The notes under the pieces: model-generated
The model's database searches: none
What the model was told of the DNA's origin: nothing
What the model saw: only the letters and a program-made list of their open reading frames with translations
From: Acinetobacter pseudolwoffii
Lineage (GTDB): Bacteria > Pseudomonadota > Gammaproteobacteria > Pseudomonadales > Moraxellaceae
Assembly: GCF_002803605.1 (NCBI RefSeq)
Contig: NZ_PHRG01000001.1
Coordinates: 62,001-126,000 of the forward strand
DNA: 64,000 nt
Direction: 5' to 3'
Part shown: positions 28,594 through 37,244 of the stretch, piece by piece
Layout of the letters: every line of letters starts with the position of its first letter
Numbering within the stretch: position 1 is the stretch's first letter
Program-made: the position numbers and the translations under genes

Positions 28594-29481
28594 TCAGTCT
28601 CGAGATCTAAATGCATCCTCGAGTGCCCAAAGCACCTGCGCTTTGGTCTGGAAATAGCGACTGAACAAACTAGATAATGAACCTACGATTGTAATATGGC
28701 CAAGTTTCGGAATATGAATCAAATGGCTATGATTGCCCTTTTCTCGCAATACCCGATCTAGATCCTGACTATTAAAATGGTCAACGATGTTGTCCTTTTC
28801 GGCAATAAACAGATAATGTCGGGTTGGGCTATTTTTAACAAAATAATAAGGCATGACCTGCTGATATGGCACCGTCTGATCAAAAGCATCAGCACAAATC
28901 GGATCATTTTTATAATCAAAATGATAAGGCCCCGCCAGACCAATAATCGCACGGATTAGACTGTGGTCAATGCTGGCAGATTGCGGATGATACAGTGCAG
29001 ACATGACATTGAATGCCCCAGCCGAATGTCCCATCAAAACCAGGTTTTCAGCACAGATATCTAACCGGCCGGCAGACTGCTGCAAGTGGTTCAATAATAA
29101 ATGCAGATCATGAATATAGGCTGGGAAAATATGTTGTGGTGCCAGATGATAATTCATCACCACCACATCATAGCCTTCTTTGGCAAAGGCCTCACCAATG
29201 AACTGATAATCCTTTTTATCGCCATGCAACCACGCGCCGCCATGTACAAAAACAATCAGGGGGCGATGGGGCAAAGGCTGCTGGCTACGGAACAGATCAA
29301 AGCGTTGCCGTGATTTTAGACCATAAGCCAACTGAGTTTCGATCGTGTAACCCTGTTTAGGCGTTAAACGATTCAACGCATAACTGCCAAAATCATAGAG
29401 TCTAAATGCTTTATAGCGTTGCTGGACTTCCAGAATCTGATTCGACAATTGGTTTTTAAAATGACCGACCTTATGGAGCAT
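28594..29481 (-). CDS. Alpha/beta hydrolase, carboxylesterase type
   Basis: A 295-residue soluble hydrolase. The oxyanion-hole motif HGGAW (residues 80-84) and nucleophile elbow GHSAG (Ser153) mark the hormone-sensitive-lipase/kynurenine-formamidase-like esterases. The probable Asp is in IAEKDNIVDH and the His in LGHITIVG near the C-terminus. There is no signal peptide. I start at ATG 29481, which overlaps the last codons of the dolP gene by 11 bases on the same strand, so the two are probably co-transcribed. A TTG at 29493 is the alternative. The substrate is unknown. Confidence 0.82.
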   Translation of the reverse strand: MLHKVGHFKNQLSNQILEVQQRYKAFRLYDFGSYALNRLTPKQGYTIETQLAYGLKSRQRFDLFRSQQPLPHRPLIVFVHGGAWLHGDKKDYQFIGEAFAKEGYDVVVMNYHLAPQHIFPAYIHDLHLLLNHLQQSAGRLDICAENLVLMGHSAGAFNVMSALYHPQSASIDHSLIRAIIGLAGPYHFDYKNDPICADAFDQTVPYQQVMPYYFVKNSPTRHYLFIAEKDNIVDHFNSQDLDRVLREKGNHSHLIHIPKLGHITIVGSLSSLFSRYFQTKAQVLWALEDAFRSRD

Positions 29482-30157
29482 CGGTTGGTTCAACCGTATC
29501 AGGATCTATCGCAACCGGCGTCTGTTCAATACCGGGCTGTGCATAAGCAGGTGCTGCAAAGTTCTGACTGCTCAGATTTGAAGACTGTTCAACATTGTCA
29601 ATCAGGGTCACAATTTTGGTGACATTGCCCACTTGCTGCAATACCTGATTCAGGTCAGCAATTTCTGCGCTGTTCAAACGTCCCATCACATACAGGACGC
29701 CATCTTCAGTATGTACATGTACTTTACTGTCCGCAACCACAGTGGCTTTCATGATCAGGCCGCGAGTATTCGCTGTGACCGCAGTATCCTGCATGATGGT
29801 GCTATAGCTGATCTGGTTGCCTACAGTAATAAAATTATGTACCGCTTTGACATCGCTCATAGATTTGACATTGTCTTCTGCCAGCTGCTTGAGATGTGCA
29901 TCGGGCACCTGACCGGTCAGCAAGACATTGCCATGAAAACTTTCAATATTGACCCGAGCCTGTTTGAAGCGCGAATCTAGTTTATAAAGATTAATTTTTG
30001 CAGTACGGACAATCGAGGAATCAATAAACACCTGCCCCAAGGTACGCGCCCCACTCTCAGTTCCTACAGGAGCCGTACCTGTGCCGCTAGAAATAAAACT
30101 GGCACAACCTGATAAACTTGCGACACACAGCATTGTTATTGCAATACGCTTAACCAC
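29471..30157 (-). CDS. dolP: Outer-membrane lipoprotein DolP (YraP), dual BON domain
   Basis: A 228-residue lipoprotein with lipobox LSGC (Cys18). Two BON domains (roughly residues 50-120 and 130-195) bind anionic phospholipid and support outer-membrane integrity and the BAM machinery in E. coli. The motifs NVLLTGQVPDAHLKQLAEDN and VLYVMGRLNSAEI are typical of the two BON repeats. A Pro/Ala/Gln tail of about 30 residues is extra compared with the 191-residue E. coli protein. It lies in the lpoA-yraN-dolP order, as in E. coli, but with diaA missing and 133 non-coding bases instead. Confidence 0.9.
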   Translation of the reverse strand: MVKRIAITMLCVASLSGCASFISSGTGTAPVGTESGARTLGQVFIDSSIVRTAKINLYKLDSRFKQARVNIESFHGNVLLTGQVPDAHLKQLAEDNVKSMSDVKAVHNFITVGNQISYSTIMQDTAVTANTRGLIMKATVVADSKVHVHTEDGVLYVMGRLNSAEIADLNQVLQQVGNVTKIVTLIDNVEQSSNLSSQNFAAPAYAQPGIEQTPVAIDPDTVEPTDAP

Positions 30158-30290
30158 TCAGCAAGACTCCTTCATTTTATTACGTCTTTTTCAATCTAAT
30201 AATCTGTCTTTAAGCTCAGATCATGGCAACTCTGCTTGAACTTTACAATGATCTTGAGGCAAATATAAGCATCTTTAGACCTTATTTTAT

Positions 30291-30704
30291 TCACAGATTA
30301 ATAAACTCTTGATCAAAAGTAAAAGCATTTTCAATCCATTCCAGATCATAAGGGTATTGCGAAAAGTCATGCTGTAGGGTTTTTGCAAATTGCTGTTTAA
30401 AATCAAAACAAATCACGTCAAAACGATAGTAATAGTGTGCAAATTGTGGATTTTTCTGAATAAAGCACATTGCCGTCTTGAGCATCTTGCCCTGTTTTGC
30501 TTTCGACACCGACTCGATCGCTTGCGCATATCCGGTGTGTGCACGAGCTTTGACTTCAACAAAGATCAGCTCCTGTTCACGTACCAGAATCAGATCCAGT
30601 TCACCATAACGGCTGTGATAGTTGGCTGTAAGCAATTGAAATCCCTGCTGTTGCATCAGTTGGGCGGCTTGCTGTTCTGCCCATGTACCTAATTGCTGTC
30701 GCAT
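30291..30704 (-). CDS. yraN: YraN family protein (UPF0102, nuclease-like fold)
   Basis: A 137-residue protein with the conserved UPF0102 core: G-x2-E-x2-A at the start (GTWAEQQAAQLMQQQGF), then YGELDLI and FVEVKAR. The Glu/Asp/Lys pattern matches an Endonuclease VII/Holliday-junction-resolvase-like nuclease site, but activity is not established for the family. GGGAAAGAG precedes the ATG at 30704, only 15 bases after the lpoA stop, so the genes are co-transcribed. The E. coli order lpoA-yraN is kept. Confidence 0.92.
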   Translation of the reverse strand: MRQQLGTWAEQQAAQLMQQQGFQLLTANYHSRYGELDLILVREQELIFVEVKARAHTGYAQAIESVSKAKQGKMLKTAMCFIQKNPQFAHYYYRFDVICFDFKQQFAKTLQHDFSQYPYDLEWIENAFTFDQEFINL

Positions 30705-30719
30705 TATTCTCTTTCCCTG

Positions 30720-31679
30720 TTAGAGCAGCTTTACACCTGTGCCACTGTACTGAAAACATTGCGGAGTACGCTGAACACCGTGTTCAGTGATCTGAATCCG
30801 GCCGGTTCTGCCCTGAAATTCAATCGCTTGCAGCCGCGGTTGAGATAAATACTGCTGGGTGATATGCCAGGCATCGCCGCCAAAAGCAATCAGGCGCTGA
30901 TAAGACAGATTAACCGGTTCCTTGGCGTAAGCTTGCAGCACATCCGGCCAATCCGCTAAGTAAAGCACTGGAACATCACAAAACTTGATCCCTTGTGGCA
31001 GCTTGTGCTGTTCGCTCATGGCATTGGCTACGGTATACATCCGTGAACGATTTAATTCAGGCATGACAGCCATCCATTCTGCATTGCCCAGAAACAATAA
31101 TCCCTGCTTGGGCATTAAAAATCGTGGTGGTTTATCTACGATCTTGAATTTCAGATCACTCTGGCTCAGCAAGGACATCAACAACAGTTCATGCTCTGCT
31201 TCACTGCCCGGCTGGCGTAAAATCAGCAGTTGCCGAATCCCGTCTTTGAATAAAAGTGCTTTTAAGGCAGCGGCATCATCTTTCTTGGATAAGCTGAACT
31301 GCCAGACATTGGGAGACGCATCAGCCACTTCATTCAGGCTGAGGGTACGTACTTTGGGTTTGCTGTTCAGCAGTTGTTCCACGTCGCTACGTGCTAACGG
31401 CCCCACCACCATTCTGGTCTTTTTATTGACATGCTGTTTGAGTAACTGGGAGATGTTTTTCTGATTGGCATTGACCCATTTCAGCGGAATCTTGTGTCCT
31501 GAAGCGGTATAGGCACTGAGAAAACCCTGTTTGATACTCGATGCAGCTCGCGCCAAAGGCCCGGATTCGGGTAGAATGATCAACACTTCTGCTTGAACGC
31601 TGCTGATGCAGCTGACTAAACACAAGCCTAATATTTTATTGTTAATCTTCCATTTTTTATTATTCAATTTATTCCACAT
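30720..31679 (-). CDS. lpoA: Short LpoA-type penicillin-binding protein activator
   Basis: A 319-residue exported protein homologous to the C-terminal periplasmic-binding-like half of LpoA, the outer-membrane activator of PBP1A. The start of the fold, EVLIILPESGPLARAASSIK, and the later RMVVGPLARSDV and FGGDAWHI are the recognisable parts. The N-terminal TPR half of E. coli LpoA (678 residues) is absent. The signal region contains LVSC, which could be a lipobox, and also VQA-E, a normal cleavage site, so lipid anchoring is uncertain. The start ATG at 31679 lies 10 bases from the divergent rsmI start. Its place beside yraN and rsmI supports the identification. Confidence 0.82.
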   Translation of the reverse strand: MWNKLNNKKWKINNKILGLCLVSCISSVQAEVLIILPESGPLARAASSIKQGFLSAYTASGHKIPLKWVNANQKNISQLLKQHVNKKTRMVVGPLARSDVEQLLNSKPKVRTLSLNEVADASPNVWQFSLSKKDDAAALKALLFKDGIRQLLILRQPGSEAEHELLLMSLLSQSDLKFKIVDKPPRFLMPKQGLLFLGNAEWMAVMPELNRSRMYTVANAMSEQHKLPQGIKFCDVPVLYLADWPDVLQAYAKEPVNLSYQRLIAFGGDAWHITQQYLSQPRLQAIEFQGRTGRIQITEHGVQRTPQCFQYSGTGVKLL

Positions 31680-31689
31680 GGAGAAACCT

Positions 31690-32532
31690 ATGAGTGCTCA
31701 GTTATTTGTTGTTGCGACTCCAATCGGGCACTTAGATGATATTAGTTATCGTGCAATTCAGGTGTTGAAGTCGGTGAGTCTGATTGCTGCTGAGGATACA
31801 CGAACTTCGGCACAGTTGCTTAAACACTTTAATATTCAAACACCTTTGACTGCATGTCATGAACATAATGAAAGCAACAAAATTGAGCAGCTGATCCAGC
31901 GTCTACTGAACGGCGAAGATATGGCCCTGATCAGTGATGCTGGCACGCCCCTGATTAGCGATCCTGGTTTTAAATTTGTTCGGGCTGCTCAAGCGCATAA
32001 TATCCGTGTTATTCCTGTGCCCGGTGCTTGTGCTGCGATTGCGGCCTTAAGTGCGGTCGGCTTGCCAAGTGACCGTTTCAGTTTTGAAGGCTTTCTGCCA
32101 TCCAGACAAAGTCAGCGCCTGCTGAATCTGGAAAAACTCAAAGATGAAACCCAAACCCTGATTTTCTATGAAGCACCGCACCGGATTCTGGAATGCGTTA
32201 AAGATATGGCGAGCATATTTGGAGCAGACCGTCCTGTTGGCTTCGCGCGTGAAATTACCAAGACTTTTGAAACCATCAAGAAAATGACTTTAGGTGAACT
32301 GGTCGAATTCATTGCTAATGATCATAATCAGCAAAAAGGTGAAATTGTTCTGGTGATTGGCGGAGCAACCGAAGAAAAAGATCTGGATCAGGAAAAGCTG
32401 GATAAATTATTGAATCGCTTATTACAGGATCTGTCAGTCAAAGCAGCTTCACAACTGGCAGCAGATTTAACCGGTATCAAAAAGAAAGTGGCTTATCAAC
32501 GTGCTTTAGAACTGACATCAGCCAACGATTAA
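31690..32532 (+). CDS. rsmI: 16S rRNA 2'-O-methyltransferase RsmI (C1402)
   Basis: A 280-residue SAM-dependent enzyme that methylates the ribose of C1402 in 16S rRNA. The tetrapyrrole-methylase-like motifs are clear: LFVVATPIGHLDDI at the start, AAEDTRTS, ALISDAGTPLISDPG and VIPVPGACAA. The ATG at 31690 is preferred because GGAG at 31680-31683 sits 6 bases ahead; an in-frame ATG at 31678 would add 4 residues. It is divergent from lpoA, as in E. coli, with start codons almost touching. A terminator follows the gene. Confidence 0.96.
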   Translation: MSAQLFVVATPIGHLDDISYRAIQVLKSVSLIAAEDTRTSAQLLKHFNIQTPLTACHEHNESNKIEQLIQRLLNGEDMALISDAGTPLISDPGFKFVRAAQAHNIRVIPVPGACAAIAALSAVGLPSDRFSFEGFLPSRQSQRLLNLEKLKDETQTLIFYEAPHRILECVKDMASIFGADRPVGFAREITKTFETIKKMTLGELVEFIANDHNQQKGEIVLVIGGATEEKDLDQEKLDKLLNRLLQDLSVKAASQLAADLTGIKKKVAYQRALELTSAND

Positions 32533-32562
32533 TATTCTAGCTATCTATCACTTTTATTTTTG

Positions 32563-32597
32563 CAAAAAAACACCACAACTGATGTGGTGTTTTTTTA
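32563..32597. terminator. Bidirectional terminator after rsmI
   Basis: The stem ACACCAC/GTGGTGT has a 7-base loop, with A and T runs on both sides. It lies between rsmI and the convergent SutA-like gene. Confidence 0.9.
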
Positions 32598-32619
32598 TAA
32601 ATCCAAGTCAAGGAATGAC

Positions 32620-32874
32620 TTATTCTTTAGCTACTGACTCATCTGCCGGTACTTCAACGATACGGCCGCCACTTGCGAGAAAAGCCGCAATTTCGTCTTC
32701 AAGTGCCTGACGCTTCTTTAACTTTGCAGTCACGGTCAAAGTTTCAGCTTCTGCAAGATCGTTATCATTGACGACCTCTGTACTCTCTGTTGCGCCTTTT
32801 TCAGCTGCTTTTGCTTCATCATCGTCAACGATTGAATCTTCAACGTCGTCATCATAATCATTCATGTCTGTCAT
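32620..32874 (-). CDS. SutA-like small acidic RNA-polymerase-binding regulator
   Basis: An 84-residue protein in two parts. The N-terminus is very acidic and probably disordered (MTDMNDYDDDVEDSIVDDDE). A basic/helical segment follows (KLKKRQALEDEIAAFLASGG), then a short tail. This layout and the helical stretch resemble P. aeruginosa SutA, which binds RNA polymerase and supports transcription in slow growth. Identification is from the pattern, not a search. The start at 32874 is chosen because GGGGGAG lies 6 bases upstream; ATG 32880 is too close to it. Confidence 0.55.
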   Translation of the reverse strand: MTDMNDYDDDVEDSIVDDDEAKAAEKGATESTEVVNDNDLAEAETLTVTAKLKKRQALEDEIAAFLASGGRIVEVPADESVAKE

Positions 32875-33049
32875 TTGCATCTCCCCCAAAATGAGCGCTC
32901 GCTTTGTATTTAAAGCCAGGTGTCGAATTAAGTGAAATTTAGCAATCTATGTGGCATTCGCCTAGTACCAAATATTAAAAAATCGTATTTTTTTTAAACA
33001 AAATCGTTACTCTTTATGGATGTTTGTTTAAAAAATTTACATTTCAACG

Positions 33050-34297
33050 TTAAGCTGCATAGCGTGTGTCTTTAAGTAAACTCAGACCATTGGCCTGTGC
33101 CATAAATGCATCTTTTAACATGGGCTGATTTTCCACCTGTTTCAGACCGAAATTACGTGCCCAAACCATCGGGAAAAATGAAGTCGTTTCCATCCAGCCA
33201 ATCGCAGACATGCTGTGCATCATGGCATCGTTTTGTCCTTTACGGCGGTGCTCATAACGCTTCAGGCTTTGCTCGTGTGCCCAAATACCACGTGACTGAT
33301 CATGCAGCAATACATCACAAAGCACGGCAGCATCCAGACAGCCAATATTCACCCCTTGACCTGCCAGCGGATGAATCACATGGGCAGCATCACCAATCAA
33401 AGCCAGACCATCTTGAACATAGTATTGGGCTGCGCGGGCTTTTAATGGAAAAGTGGCACGTGGTGTCGCTTGTACGACCTTACCGAGCATATGATGACTT
33501 TCACGGGTCAATAGCTGTGTAAAGTCAGCATCTGACAACCCTGCATATTCTTCAGCATAATCATCCGGCAAAGTCCAGACGATGGATTGCCAATGTCCCT
33601 GCTCTTCTTTTTTTAAGCTGGCCATCGGTAAAAAAGCCAGAGGGCCGGTTTCCAGAAAAATCTGGCGCGCCATATGCTGATGGGGCTGTGCAGTTTGAAT
33701 CGCACAGCTGATCCCGGCCTGTTGGTAATCCAGCACATCAATATCAATGAAAGCTTGCTCACGGACAAAGGAGTTGGCACCATCTGCACCAATCACCAGT
33801 TTGGTTTTAAGCTGTGTGCCATCGGCCAGATGAATGATCCAGACACCGACTCCACGTTCTACCCGGCTGACTTTAACCTGAGTACGGTAATCCTGTACAT
33901 CGTCAAGCATCTTTTGCTGAATAGCCAGATTCAGGATACTCGGCTCTACCATCGAGCCTAAGGCCTGTTCTACTGAGGGTGTTTTTTCTGAAGGCTGGCC
34001 GAAATTAATGTCACCATAGCCATTTTTATTCCAGACCTGCATACCGGTATAAGGCTGCTGACGTGCCAGTTTATTCCATACGCCGACTATTTTTAATAGA
34101 TGAATGGTTGCCTGACTCAGTGCCAAAACACGTGGATTTGCCACATCTAATGTCTTATCTGCGTCTAAAATTGGGGCAGCGTCTAAAACTGTAGGCTGCA
34201 CACCACCTTGCGCCAGCAGAAGTGCAGTCAGTCCACCAACCAGTCCACCGCCAATAATGACCACATCCAAGATTTCGTTATTTTGATTTAAGCTCAT
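33050..34297 (-). CDS. ubiI: UbiH/UbiF/UbiI family ubiquinone hydroxylase (probable UbiI)
   Basis: A 415-residue FAD monooxygenase of ubiquinone synthesis. The N-terminal nucleotide-binding VVIIGGGLVGGLTALLLA, the middle motif LVIGADGANS and the C-terminal ALIGDAAHVIHPLAGQGVN are the three family signatures. The position after ubiH in the order pepP-ubiH-ubiI points to the C5-hydroxylase UbiI, although UbiF-type activity cannot be excluded by eye. The start ATG overlaps the ubiH stop by 4 bases (ATGA), so the genes are translationally coupled. Confidence 0.85.
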   Translation of the reverse strand: MSLNQNNEILDVVIIGGGLVGGLTALLLAQGGVQPTVLDAAPILDADKTLDVANPRVLALSQATIHLLKIVGVWNKLARQQPYTGMQVWNKNGYGDINFGQPSEKTPSVEQALGSMVEPSILNLAIQQKMLDDVQDYRTQVKVSRVERGVGVWIIHLADGTQLKTKLVIGADGANSFVREQAFIDIDVLDYQQAGISCAIQTAQPHQHMARQIFLETGPLAFLPMASLKKEEQGHWQSIVWTLPDDYAEEYAGLSDADFTQLLTRESHHMLGKVVQATPRATFPLKARAAQYYVQDGLALIGDAAHVIHPLAGQGVNIGCLDAAVLCDVLLHDQSRGIWAHEQSLKRYEHRRKGQNDAMMHSMSAIGWMETTSFFPMVWARNFGLKQVENQPMLKDAFMAQANGLSLLKDTRYAA

Positions 34298-35502
34298 GCT
34301 TTTAATCCCATGGCATAATTCGCAACCAAAGGTTTAATGCCTGGAATATTTTCAAAGCAGATTAAGCCTGTGTTACGCATCAGTTTGAGGAATGGATTCT
34401 GGTTACTAAAACCGCGTACCACTGAATCACAGAATTTAATGACCCGCTGCTGATCTTTCAGGCGTGATTTTTCGTAGTCCTGTAGCATGGCTGCATTGCC
34501 TAAATCAGCACCCTGCTCAAGCTGCTCTGCCAAATAGCGATTAAGCACATAAGCATCGCGCATACACAGGTTAAAGCCCTGTCCGGCGACAGGATGGATG
34601 GTATGGGCAGCATTGCCCATCAATACCACACGGCCAACGGCCTGTTTTTCTGCCAGGACTTGAGAGAGTGGGAAGCTAAAACGGCGACCGGTTTTCTGGA
34701 ATTTTCCGGCACGATCACCATAAGTGTCCTGCAAGGCATCAAGAAAATGCTGATCATTTTCATCGCCCAACCATTCACCTTCTGTGCCTTTTTTTACCGG
34801 CCAGACAACGGAACGGCGATATTCACCCGGCAATGGCAATAACGCCAAAGGGCCTAAATGACTGAAACGCTCAAAACCGACATGACCATGGGGCTTCGAG
34901 GTTTGTACTGTAGTCACGATCGCGACCTGATTATAATCGTGTTCTGAAGTACCAATGCCCAATGCTTTACGGCAGAAAGAATCACGACCGTCTGCGGCAA
35001 TGACCAGTTTAGATTGTAAAGTCAGCTCAGATTCACCACGCTGCGCCTGAATATAAGCACAATCGGCATCTTGGGTCAGCAATGTGACTTGTACACCATC
35101 AATCAGTTCAATCAGCGGCTGTTGTTTCACTTGGGTCAGCAGCACACGGCCGAGCCAGGCATTTTCAATCACCTGACCGAAACTTTCGACTTTTTCCTGT
35201 TCTGCTTTTAGGCATGCCTTACCAAAGCTGCCTTGTTCGGTAATATTGACTTCCAGAATTGGTGTGGCATGTTGCTGTAGTGCATCCCAAAGGCCAAGTT
35301 CCTGATAGATCTGTACACTACGGCGCGACAAGGCACTGTTACGTGCATCAAAACTGGAATGATACGGGGCAAGATGTTCATCATCATAATCTGGATATTT
35401 GATGGCTTCTAAAAGTTTGACTGCAATATTGGTTTTCGCCAACATCAGTGCGAGGCTTAAGCCCACCATACCACCACCGACAATGATGACTTCTTGTTGC
35501 AT
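34294..35502 (-). CDS. ubiH: 2-octaprenyl-6-methoxyphenol hydroxylase UbiH
   Basis: A 402-residue FAD-dependent hydroxylase of ubiquinone synthesis. It has EVIIVGGGMVGLSLALMLA at the N-terminus, LVIAADGRDS in the middle and VVLMGNAAHTIHPVAGQGFN in the last third. Similarity to E. coli UbiH continues through the GPLAxLPLP region. It is the first gene of the ubiH-ubiI pair. In E. coli pepP is directly upstream; here yddG and a DUF378 gene intervene, so ubiH probably has its own promoter in the AT-rich 35503-35619 gap. Confidence 0.9.
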   Translation of the reverse strand: MQQEVIIVGGGMVGLSLALMLAKTNIAVKLLEAIKYPDYDDEHLAPYHSSFDARNSALSRRSVQIYQELGLWDALQQHATPILEVNITEQGSFGKACLKAEQEKVESFGQVIENAWLGRVLLTQVKQQPLIELIDGVQVTLLTQDADCAYIQAQRGESELTLQSKLVIAADGRDSFCRKALGIGTSEHDYNQVAIVTTVQTSKPHGHVGFERFSHLGPLALLPLPGEYRRSVVWPVKKGTEGEWLGDENDQHFLDALQDTYGDRAGKFQKTGRRFSFPLSQVLAEKQAVGRVVLMGNAAHTIHPVAGQGFNLCMRDAYVLNRYLAEQLEQGADLGNAAMLQDYEKSRLKDQQRVIKFCDSVVRGFSNQNPFLKLMRNTGLICFENIPGIKPLVANYAMGLKA

Positions 35503-35619
35503 GCTGTAATCCTTTCAATGTCGTATCTAAGTCAATAGATACTTATAATCATGATGGATTTTATATTAGCTCAAAAAAATTCTTTTTTATAATGAAATAG
35601 CGTGTCTCGCCTCTGATGT

Positions 35620-36525
35620 TTATTGTTTCCGGGTGGCCAACCAGCACAGAATTGCTCCAGCCGTAACCATTGCCACACCCTGCCAAAAACCAAAAGACAA
35701 AGACGTACTCAGCAATAATGCTGCAAATAAAGCAGATAACACCGGAGTAAAATAGGAAGCACCCGCCATTAATGTCATGTTTCCAGAAATAATTCCAATA
35801 TTCCAGGCACCATATCCCAAACCTAAAGCTCCGGCTGCCATAATCAAAGTGACGGTATTATCATAAGTAAAATTAAGCGCTGCTCCATTCATCAGGAAAT
35901 ATTTGATCCAGAGCACAACCGCAGCAAGGGCAAAGAATATCGTGACCAAGTTTTTACCTTGAGAAGTTTTTACGGTCACGGAACAATATGCAGCCCACAA
36001 AACCGCTGCAGCAAAAGCTAAACCATAACTAAGAGGATTAGCTTTCAAATTGCTCCATATTTGTAAGAGATCAAAGCCGGTATCTCCGCCTAAAACCCAA
36101 CAAATCCCAACCAAGGCCAATAGGCAACCAGGAATAATTAAGAGATTGGCTTTAACGTTGTTAAAAATGATTGCAAATAATAAGGTAAAAGTCGGCCATA
36201 GATAATTAATCATGCCGACTTCAATGGCTTGCCGACTATTTTGAGCATAACCAATAGAAAGGGCAAAACATAATTCATAAGCAACAAATAAAAGACTTCC
36301 CCACCATAAATAAGGCTTTGGAATAGTAGAAAGCTTGGGTAGACCGATGGTAAAAAATAAAATAATGGATGCCACACTGTAAATCAGGGCAGCACCTGCG
36401 ACCGCTCCAAAACTCTCACTGACACTACGAATTAAGCCAACATTCGTACTCCAGAAGATGACCGCAGAAAGACCAATTAAAGTCGCGACATTTCGATTAA
36501 ATACCGGTAGAGCGTTTAAGAGCAT
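35620..36525 (-). CDS. yddG: YddG-type aromatic amino-acid exporter (EamA/DMT family)
   Basis: A 301-residue inner-membrane protein with about ten hydrophobic segments and two EamA repeats. Similarity to E. coli YddG is strong and co-linear: ATLIGLSAVIFWST near the start, QAIEVGMINYLWP, GICWVLGGDTG, and ASYFTPVLSALFAALLLS near the end. The E. coli protein exports aromatic amino acids and the herbicide paraquat. The start ATG at 36525 has a weak ribosome site. The gene sits inside what is otherwise the pepP-ubiH-ubiI order. It looks AT-richer than its neighbours, consistent with later insertion. Confidence 0.9.
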   Translation of the reverse strand: MLLNALPVFNRNVATLIGLSAVIFWSTNVGLIRSVSESFGAVAGAALIYSVASIILFFTIGLPKLSTIPKPYLWWGSLLFVAYELCFALSIGYAQNSRQAIEVGMINYLWPTFTLLFAIIFNNVKANLLIIPGCLLALVGICWVLGGDTGFDLLQIWSNLKANPLSYGLAFAAAVLWAAYCSVTVKTSQGKNLVTIFFALAAVVLWIKYFLMNGAALNFTYDNTVTLIMAAGALGLGYGAWNIGIISGNMTLMAGASYFTPVLSALFAALLLSTSLSFGFWQGVAMVTAGAILCWLATRKQ

Positions 36526-37004
36526 GGGCTATTTACTCAGAATCAAAGATATTCAGATATATGCTTTTTTAGTTTTAAAGATTAATTTTTCGACTCATTC
36601 AGATCATGCAATGAATCAGAATGATAGTAAATAATGCAGACTTAAATTTTAGATAAGAACTGTAACTTTCAGCTAAATTTATAGTTTTGTATGACTAAAA
36701 TTGGCACAACATTTATTTTTTTAAATCGTCGCTTAGCTTTTAAGGAGAACTAAGATCTACAGCTTGGAGGTAAAAAAACTTCATTTGTTTATGGACGTTT
36801 TTTCCTCATAACTCCGCTATTTTATGGCTATCCAAACACCCAAAATGCCGTCTTTGTCAGCCAGTCATCTAGCTCAAATCATCATAATAAAACGGAGCCT
36901 CAGCTCCGTTTTATTGATAACTATTCCATCCACTCAAGCCGAATTTTAATTATTTAAAATCAACCTTGTAGGGATGTAAGTCATATAGATTAATCGTTGG
37001 CGTA
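36526..37004. other. Intergenic region with one strong hairpin
   Basis: 479 AT-rich bases without a convincing gene. The only clear structure is the hairpin at 36886-36916 (stem AATAAAACGGAGC/GCTCCGTTTTATT, loop CTCA). It fits a terminator for the leftward DUF378 gene and also has T-rich sequence on the other strand. The yddG promoter must lie in the part near 36530-36700, but I could not single out a reliable -35/-10 pair. Confidence 0.6.
36886..36916. terminator. Hairpin terminator downstream of the DUF378 gene
   Basis: A 12-13 bp stem rich in G+C at its tip with a CTCA loop, flanked by TTTTATT on one side and AATAAAA on the other. Confidence 0.75.
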
Positions 37005-37244
37005 TTAACGCACCACTCGGCTATTCGGCTCAGTGTGATGCACTGTTTTTCCTAATTTCGTACCAGTATAGATCAGGTACAATGCCGACAAACCAACCAG
37101 TACATAAACAATTCGAGAAAGCGCAGTCATATCACCAAAGATTGCAGCAACCAAATTAAAGTCGAATGCACCAATTAAACCCCAATTGATGCCACCAATA
37201 ATTGTTAAAGCATAAGCAATCCAGTCAATCGTATTTAGTCTCAT
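37005..37244 (-). CDS. DUF378 small membrane protein
   Basis: A 79-residue protein with two membrane helices (about residues 7-35 and 43-62). The hallmark IDWIAYALTIIGGINWGLIG opens it, followed by FNLVAAIFG, as in the DUF378 family. The function is unknown. AGGAG precedes the ATG at 37244, so translation should be good. It lies between pepP and yddG on the same strand, separated from both by long gaps with terminators. It is therefore likely to be a single-gene unit. Confidence 0.92.
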   Translation of the reverse strand: MRLNTIDWIAYALTIIGGINWGLIGAFDFNLVAAIFGDMTALSRIVYVLVGLSALYLIYTGTKLGKTVHHTEPNSRVVR

